The notes beneath the pieces were generated by a model. That model was given only the letters and a program-made list of their open reading frames with translations, searched no databases and was not told the origin of the DNA. From the NCBI GenBank assembly GCA_027056615.1, contig JALUKJ010000452.1, positions 1 through 6,200 on the forward strand: a DNA stretch of 6,200 nucleotides, given 5' to 3'. Source of the DNA: Campylobacteraceae bacterium (lineage in GTDB: Bacteria; Campylobacterota; Campylobacteria; Campylobacterales; Sulfurovaceae). Below, in pieces: positions 5,284 to 6,200 of the stretch; within the stretch, counting starts at the first letter, position 1, and each line of letters opens with the position of its first letter. The position numbers and the translations under genes are program-made.

Positions 5284-6183
5284 TTACGCCTTTTTCTCTT
5301 CTGTATTCTCTACTTTTTCTTCAGCTTTCTCTTCTGAAGTTTCCCCTTCTGCTACTGCCTCTTTTACAATCTCTTTTACTTCAGCATCAGATGGAACAGC
5401 AGTTGCTGCAACTACTTCTGGGTCTTCTGTTTGAGCCATCATTGCTTCACCAAGTTCAGCATCGGCAGCTGGTGCATTTTCAGCATCGAGACCCTCCTTT
5501 TCAGCCAATTCAGCTTTACCTTCAATAATTGCTTCAGCCATCTCTTTACAGAAAAGGTTGATTGAACGAATCGCATCATCGTTTCCTGGAATTGGGTAGT
5601 CAACAACATCAGGGTCACAGTTAGTGTCAAGTGGTGCAACAACTTTCATACCTAATCTTCTTGCTTCTTTTACTGCAATATGTTCTTTTACAGCATCAAT
5701 AACAAACATCATTTCTGGAAGTTTTTTCATGTGTCTGAAACCTTCAAGGTATGCAGAGAGTTTCTCTTTTTTTCTAATAAGCATTAGAGCTTCTTTTTTA
5801 GTTAAAAGTTCAATTTGACCATTCTCTTCCATCTGCTCAATGATTTCAAGTTTTCTAATAGATTTTTTCATTGTTGGGTAGTTTGTTAACATTCCACCTA
5901 ACCATCTTGTAGAAACGTAAGGCATTCCACATCTCTCGGCATGTTCTTTAACTGCTGAACGAGCTTGTTTCTTTGTCCCAACAAAAATAATTGTTTGACC
6001 CTCTGATGCTGCTGTTTTTACTACATTATAAGTATATTTGAAATATCTAAGTGTTTTTTGTAGGTCAATAATGTAGATGTTTTTTCTCTCACCGAAAATG
6101 AATCTTTTCATTTTTGGATTCCATCTTCTAGTTTGGTGTCCAAAGTGTACACCACATTCTAATAAATCTTTCATTGTTACCAT
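5284..6183 (-). CDS. rpsB: 30S ribosomal protein S2, with a long acidic C-terminal extension
   Basis: S2 binds the 30S subunit between head and body and helps recruit S1. The 299-residue protein carries the family signatures GVHFGHQ (11-17), RWLGGMLTN (93-101) and [18 protein letters not shown] (191-208). The globular S2 part ends near residue 222. The rest (about 223-299) is a low-complexity tail rich in Ala and Glu, ending EEKKA. Campylobacter and Helicobacter S2 are, from memory, nearer 263 residues, so the tail is long. I chose the start at 6183 over the ATG three codons later because GAGGAG (6190-6195) lies 6 bases upstream of the first and 15 bases upstream of the second. The promoter is outside the window. 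tsf follows 3 bases after the stop. Confidence 0.97.
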   Translation of the reverse strand: MVTMKDLLECGVHFGHQTRRWNPKMKRFIFGERKNIYIIDLQKTLRYFKYTYNVVKTAASEGQTIIFVGTKKQARSAVKEHAERCGMPYVSTRWLGGMLTNYPTMKKSIRKLEIIEQMEENGQIELLTKKEALMLIRKKEKLSAYLEGFRHMKKLPEMMFVIDAVKEHIAVKEARRLGMKVVAPLDTNCDPDVVDYPIPGNDDAIRSINLFCKEMAEAIIEGKAELAEKEGLDAENAPAADAELGEAMMAQTEDPEVVAATAVPSDAEVKEIVKEAVAEGETSEEKAEEKVENTEEKKA

Positions 6184-6189
6184 ATTTTG

Positions 6190-6195
6190 CTCCTC
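6190..6195 (-). promoter_or_regulatory. Ribosome binding site of rpsB
   Basis: GAGGAG on the minus strand, 6 bases before the ATG at 6183. Its spacing selects the MVTMKDLL start rather than the internal Met4. Confidence 0.8.
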
Positions 6196-6200
6196 GCAAA

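Noticed and set aside
5072..5434. Long open frames on the plus strand opposite tsf and rpsB
   Set aside because: They are antisense shadows of highly conserved genes, without ribosome binding sites or recognisable domains.

Overview
The window is AT-rich and carries rpsB-tsf followed by an ABC-transporter ATPase gene. As I recall it, Campylobacter jejuni has the same order, and the protein sequences (the 351-residue EF-Ts, the RpsB start [17 protein letters not shown]) look like Campylobacterota (Epsilonproteobacteria). A free-living relative such as Sulfurovum or Sulfurimonas is my best guess; the genus is inference.

Layout. Bases 1-79 (+) hold the last 25 codons of an unrecognised gene. 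A consensus sigma-70 promoter follows (TTGACA, 17 bases, TATAAT), then a 280-residue winged-helix protein (163-1005, +) that resembles plasmid or phage replication initiators and replisome organisers. Everything to its right is on the minus strand. A TPR lipoprotein gene (2288-2956) abuts a BaiN/HI0933-type flavoprotein gene (1070-2287) as TAG|ATG, which suggests a two-gene operon. Further right, rpsB (5284-6183), tsf (4225-5280), a LolD-like ATPase (3422-4072) and a very small membrane-protein gene (start at 3425, ATGA overlap with the ATPase) run as a second cluster.

The most interesting part is 3006-3425. A 271-bp non-coding mobile element (3061-3331) has imperfect terminal inverted repeats (GGCAT...ATGCC) and is flanked by an 8-bp direct repeat, TAATTTTT. 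It sits inside the small membrane-protein gene. Removing the element and one copy of the repeat joins the two halves in frame into a 46-residue protein: one membrane segment followed by a charged tail. As the DNA stands, the product is 35 residues, with the tail replaced by four residues and a stop codon from the element.

Inside this element lie nested inverted repeats. The innermost is a REP/BIME-like pair: GTAG followed by a 7-bp hairpin, then the same in inverse orientation. A second copy of that pair lies in the tsf-ATPase gap (4094-4212). The two copies differ at two positions in each arm, and each difference is matched in the partner arm. No transposase or RAYT gene is in the window, so both repeat types would have to be mobilised from elsewhere in the genome.
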